Shown here piece by piece: positions 61,167 to 64,000 of a stretch of 64,000 bases of DNA (position 1 is the stretch's first letter; every line of letters begins with the position of its first letter). The stretch covers positions 124,001-188,000 of the forward strand of contig JADJXS010000001.1 of assembly GCA_016710275.1 (NCBI GenBank), in the 5' to 3' direction. The stretch comes from Phycisphaerales bacterium. GTDB taxonomy: Bacteria; Planctomycetota; Phycisphaerae; UBA1845; Fen-1342. Made by a program: the position numbers and the translations under genes. The notes below the pieces were generated by a model. The model saw nothing but the letters and a program-made list of their open reading frames with translations. It was not told where the DNA came from and did not search any database.

Positions 61167-64000
61167 ATGCATACGCGAACCATGAACATCATTCTGGCCG
61201 GGGTTCTGGCGGCACAGGGTGCGGCACTTGCGGCGGCCGACACTCGGATCAACGAGGTGTACTTCGCCGTGGATGCCGCGATTCCGGGGGACCACCAGTG
61301 GGTGGAGCTGGTGAACCGCGGGGATGCGCCGACGTCGGTCAAGGGCTGGATGCTGCGCGCACACGACGGCGGCGTTTCCGACACGCTGCGCGGCCTGCCG
61401 CAGGTCACGATCCCGCCGGGGGCGTACCTGGTGGTGCACTTTGCGCCGGGGGTCAACGACTTCGATTTCACGGACGGCCGCGGTGACTACTACACGGCTG
61501 ATCCGCCCGGGACGCTGGTCTTCGGCACGGATTCGGGCGACTGCGGCCTCTATTCCACGCTCGGCGTCAACGGGATCGAGGATTACGTCGCCTGGCATCG
61601 CGGCGCGAGCGGCTTTGCGCCCGGCTGGGCGCACGCGGACGCCGTCGCGGCGCAGATCTGGCCGGCGGGGGAATATCGCGACATCTCGCGCTTCGCGATC
61701 GAGCCGTTTGACGCGGTCCGCACGATCGGGCCGGGCCAGAGCATGGGCCGAGACGGGGACTCGACCGACACGGACCGGCCGGAGGACTGGGACACCGACG
61801 GCGGACGGCACGGATCGGTGCAATCGCCGGGAGCACGGAACTACGTCGAACTGCTCTTCGTGCAGGACCTGGACGCCCCCGATGGCGGTGCCGCGGAGGG
61901 CGGGATCGCCGAGGGCGGAATCGCGTCGGGGAATACCTGGACGGTGATGCTCTATCTCGACGGCGACAATGACCTGGAGAAGTACGCCTACGCGCACATC
62001 AACCTGATCGAGAAGGCCGGCGGCTCGACCGCCAACGTGCGGTTCGTGTGCCTGGTGGACGGAATCGGGCAGACGAAGAAGGCGGTTTTGCAGAATGGCC
62101 AGATCGACGTCGGGAATGACCCGCCCGGCCTGCCCTTTCGCTTCCGCATCGTCGAGGACCAGAACAACAGCCTCGTGAAGATCACCCCCGTCGGCGAGGA
62201 CACGCTGCCGCTGGCCGAGGTGAACATGGCCGATCCGGCCACGCTCTCGGGGTTTATCCAGTGGTCCAAGACGCACTTCCCGGCGGACAAGTACGCGCTC
62301 GTGCTGTTTGAGCATGGCGGCGGGTGGAAAGGGGTCTGCCTGGATGACACGAGCAACGTGGGGAGCAAGCGTGACGCGCTGTTCATGGGTGAGCTGCGCG
62401 ATGCGCTGACCACGGGGCTGGGCGGCACGCAGCTTGAGATGCTGGTGTTCAACGCCTGCCTGATGGGGATGATCGAGGTGGCGCACCAGGTGCAGCCCTT
62501 CACCAAGTACGTCGTGTTCTCCGAGCAGACCATGCAGGTGCACGTCGACTACAGCAAGAACACGAACGTGCAGGCGCTGATCACGACGCCGTGGATCACG
62601 CAGCTTCGCAACAACCCGCAATGGGACGGCGATGCGGCCGGCAAGCGGATGGTGGAGATTTTTGACGAACAGTGGAAGGACTTGAGCGATCGCACGGCGT
62701 CGTGCATCAAGACGGACGAACTGCCGGACCTGGTCGACGCGGTGTCGGCGCTGGCGGGCGGGCTGCGAGCCGGCTGCGACGATTTTCAGAAGCACGACAT
62801 CCGCCGCGACAACGTGGAGGAGATCATCCGCACCTGCGCGGAGAAGGCGACGCGCTTCCATGACAAGAACTACATGGACCTGCACGACTTCGCCAAGCGG
62901 ATCAAGGCCAGCGCGATCCCCGATCAGTACAAAGTGCGCATCGACGACGTGCTGCGGCTCAGCGCCGCGGGTGGGCCGGTCGTGGTCCGCGAGCGGCACG
63001 GATCGGCGTATGGCAGCGGAGCGAAGTCCACGGCCAACGGACTGACGATTCACTTCCCGCTGATCCGAACCTACAGCTCCGTCACGGAGCGCAAGAGCAA
63101 CTATGGCGATGCCTATGACTATCCGGCGCTGAGCCGCGAAACGAACGCGAGCAGCCGCCGGGCGGGCTATGCACCCAACGTGGACGACCTGCCGCTGCAG
63201 GCGCGGGATGTCGAGAGTGGGGCGGCGATTCCGGCGCCGGCCGACTGGCCACTGGTGCCGTCGCCGAATTTCAAGTTCCCTCAGGACACGCAATGGGATG
63301 AGTTCCTGCAGCGCTTCTATCACCCGGTGTCGGACAACAAGATCGTCAAGGCGGTCTGCCCGCCGTGCCGCAACAAGGTGGTCGAGCTGACCAACCGCGA
63401 CTATCCCGGGGTGGACGAGATCAAGATCTGGTCCGGCTGCACGGTTCACTTCACGGGCAAAGGCTCCTCCGACGCGGACATCAACGAGCGTTCCGCCGAG
63501 CACGCCGTGCGCCATCACATGTGGGATTTCGATCATGCGATCAACGGCTGCACCCTCTGCAAAGCGCCGTGGGAGGTTGCCAACAACGCGGATGCCGCGA
63601 CCGCCGATGACGACATGGACGCGGATCAGAACATCGGCAAGGACCCGTTGACGGATGAGAAGGAGGCCGATGCGCAGGACACCAGCCGGACGTACCACGA
63701 GCTTCGGGATTACACCGTCACGCTGAACGTCTGGGACGACAACGATCATTTCAGCTACCACGAAACGCGCCCGACGGCCCGCTATGTGCACCCACAGACC
63801 GACGATCACACGTCGATCGTGCGGCTGGTGGAGTGCCCGGAGCCGATCGTTCCCCCGACCGTTCCTCCGACGGTGCCCCCCCGCGCCAGCTCGACGGTGC
63901 AGGCCCGGAATGCAACGGTGGCGCACTTCCGGGTTCTCGATGACTTCCGCCCGCTGCAGAACGCGGTCGTCACGAAGGTGCACTATTACGGCGCGTATGA
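61167..64000 (+). CDS. Clostripain-family (C11) protease with lamin-tail and PKD-like domains (3' end outside window)
   Basis: At least 944 residues, open to the window end. The ATG at 61167 follows GGAGGA by 6 nt and gives a signal peptide (IILAGVLAAQGAALAAA). Residues about 28-200 form a lamin-tail domain (INEVYFAV, QWVELVNRGDAPTSVKGWML). From about 257 the C11 peptidase follows: WTVMLYLDGDNDLEKYA, the His in LVLFEHGGGWKG (near 389), and the Cys in VFNACLMGMIEVA (near 431), the catalytic pair of clostripain. Residues from about 735 look like a PKD-type domain (IKIWSGCTVHFTGKGSSDAD, then YTVTLNVWDDNDHFSYH). It is an exported cysteine protease. A long open frame on the opposite strand is a codon-bias shadow. 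Confidence 0.85.
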   Translation, partial: MHTRTMNIILAGVLAAQGAALAAADTRINEVYFAVDAAIPGDHQWVELVNRGDAPTSVKGWMLRAHDGGVSDTLRGLPQVTIPPGAYLVVHFAPGVNDFDFTDGRGDYYTADPPGTLVFGTDSGDCGLYSTLGVNGIEDYVAWHRGASGFAPGWAHADAVAAQIWPAGEYRDISRFAIEPFDAVRTIGPGQSMGRDGDSTDTDRPEDWDTDGGRHGSVQSPGARNYVELLFVQDLDAPDGGAAEGGIAEGGIASGNTWTVMLYLDGDNDLEKYAYAHINLIEKAGGSTANVRFVCLVDGIGQTKKAVLQNGQIDVGNDPPGLPFRFRIVEDQNNSLVKITPVGEDTLPLAEVNMADPATLSGFIQWSKTHFPADKYALVLFEHGGGWKGVCLDDTSNVGSKRDALFMGELRDALTTGLGGTQLEMLVFNACLMGMIEVAHQVQPFTKYVVFSEQTMQVHVDYSKNTNVQALITTPWITQLRNNPQWDGDAAGKRMVEIFDEQWKDLSDRTASCIKTDELPDLVDAVSALAGGLRAGCDDFQKHDIRRDNVEEIIRTCAEKATRFHDKNYMDLHDFAKRIKASAIPDQYKVRIDDVLRLSAAGGPVVVRERHGSAYGSGAKSTANGLTIHFPLIRTYSSVTERKSNYGDAYDYPALSRETNASSRRAGYAPNVDDLPLQARDVESGAAIPAPADWPLVPSPNFKFPQDTQWDEFLQRFYHPVSDNKIVKAVCPPCRNKVVELTNRDYPGVDEIKIWSGCTVHFTGKGSSDADINERSAEHAVRHHMWDFDHAINGCTLCKAPWEVANNADAATADDDMDADQNIGKDPLTDEKEADAQDTSRTYHELRDYTVTLNVWDDNDHFSYHETRPTARYVHPQTDDHTSIVRLVECPEPIVPPTVPPTVPPRASSTVQARNATVAHFRVLDDFRPLQNAVVTKVHYYGAY

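Overview
The window is about 64 kb of high-GC DNA that I read as a member of the Planctomycetota, most likely a Phycisphaerae-like lineage. The reasons are the exported proteins that end in dockerin-like repeats of the GDxNCDGxxxNFDID type, exported proteins rich in EPN-type repeats, several tandem glycosyltransferase and TPR membrane proteins, and fragments of a protein family (MADYLPGPDADYQAW start) that I know mainly from planctomycete genomes. This placement is inference; no rRNA or tRNA gene is visible.

Layout. 1-12000 is a phosphate and polyphosphate island. On the minus strand are ppx, two overlapping thymidylate-kinase-like genes, sixA and phoU. On the plus strand are a phoR-type kinase and pstS-pstC-pstA-pstB, with a candidate Pho box in front of pstS. 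A DUF3800 gene lies between the two arms, bracketed by a 48-bp direct repeat. 12100-18300 holds an orphan paaA, a TldD/PmbA protein, a membrane protein of unknown function between two blocks of REP-like palindromes, and a GT4 glycosyltransferase. 18800-25300 holds a secreted zinc metalloprotease, a lipoprotein with two rhodanese domains, and a small secreted coiled-coil protein. 25400-30200 is a co-directional run: degenerate rhomboid, small Cys-rich protein, YlbF-like protein, GT39-type glycosyltransferase, LpxL-type acyltransferase. 30300-45200 holds two unusual PEP-synthase-like proteins (one exported and ending in dockerin-like repeats, one with two receiver-like domains), a NicO-like permease, a DASS anion symporter, and a very large repeat protein broken by one frameshift.

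45700-48500 encodes what I think is the most interesting protein here: a two-ring ClpA/ClpB-type AAA+ ATPase whose C-terminal third resembles peptide-chain release factor 2 without its GGQ part. 48800-56100 is an accessory region. It holds a TMTC-like TPR glycosyltransferase, a decayed lpd 3' end, a type II restriction-modification pair (SacI-like nuclease and D12-class adenine methyltransferase) lying between two halves of one broken gene in permuted order, and a PIG-V-like mannosyltransferase with expanded repeat loops. 56000-60300 holds pgeF, a PEGA lipoprotein and three consecutive PilZ-domain genes ending in a strong terminator. The window closes with a DUF2062 protein and a clostripain-family protease cut by the window end.

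How genes work together: the Pst transporter, PhoR, PhoU and Ppx form a coherent phosphate uptake, sensing and storage unit. The three PilZ genes are presumably a c-di-GMP response unit. GT39 and LpxL suggest lipid A or envelope glycolipid work. Several genes (phoU, the DASS gene, the Clp-RF2 gene, the TMTC gene, the methyltransferase) have a TANAAT or TATACT hexamer only 6-9 nt before the start codon and no Shine-Dalgarno sequence, which suggests leaderless transcripts.
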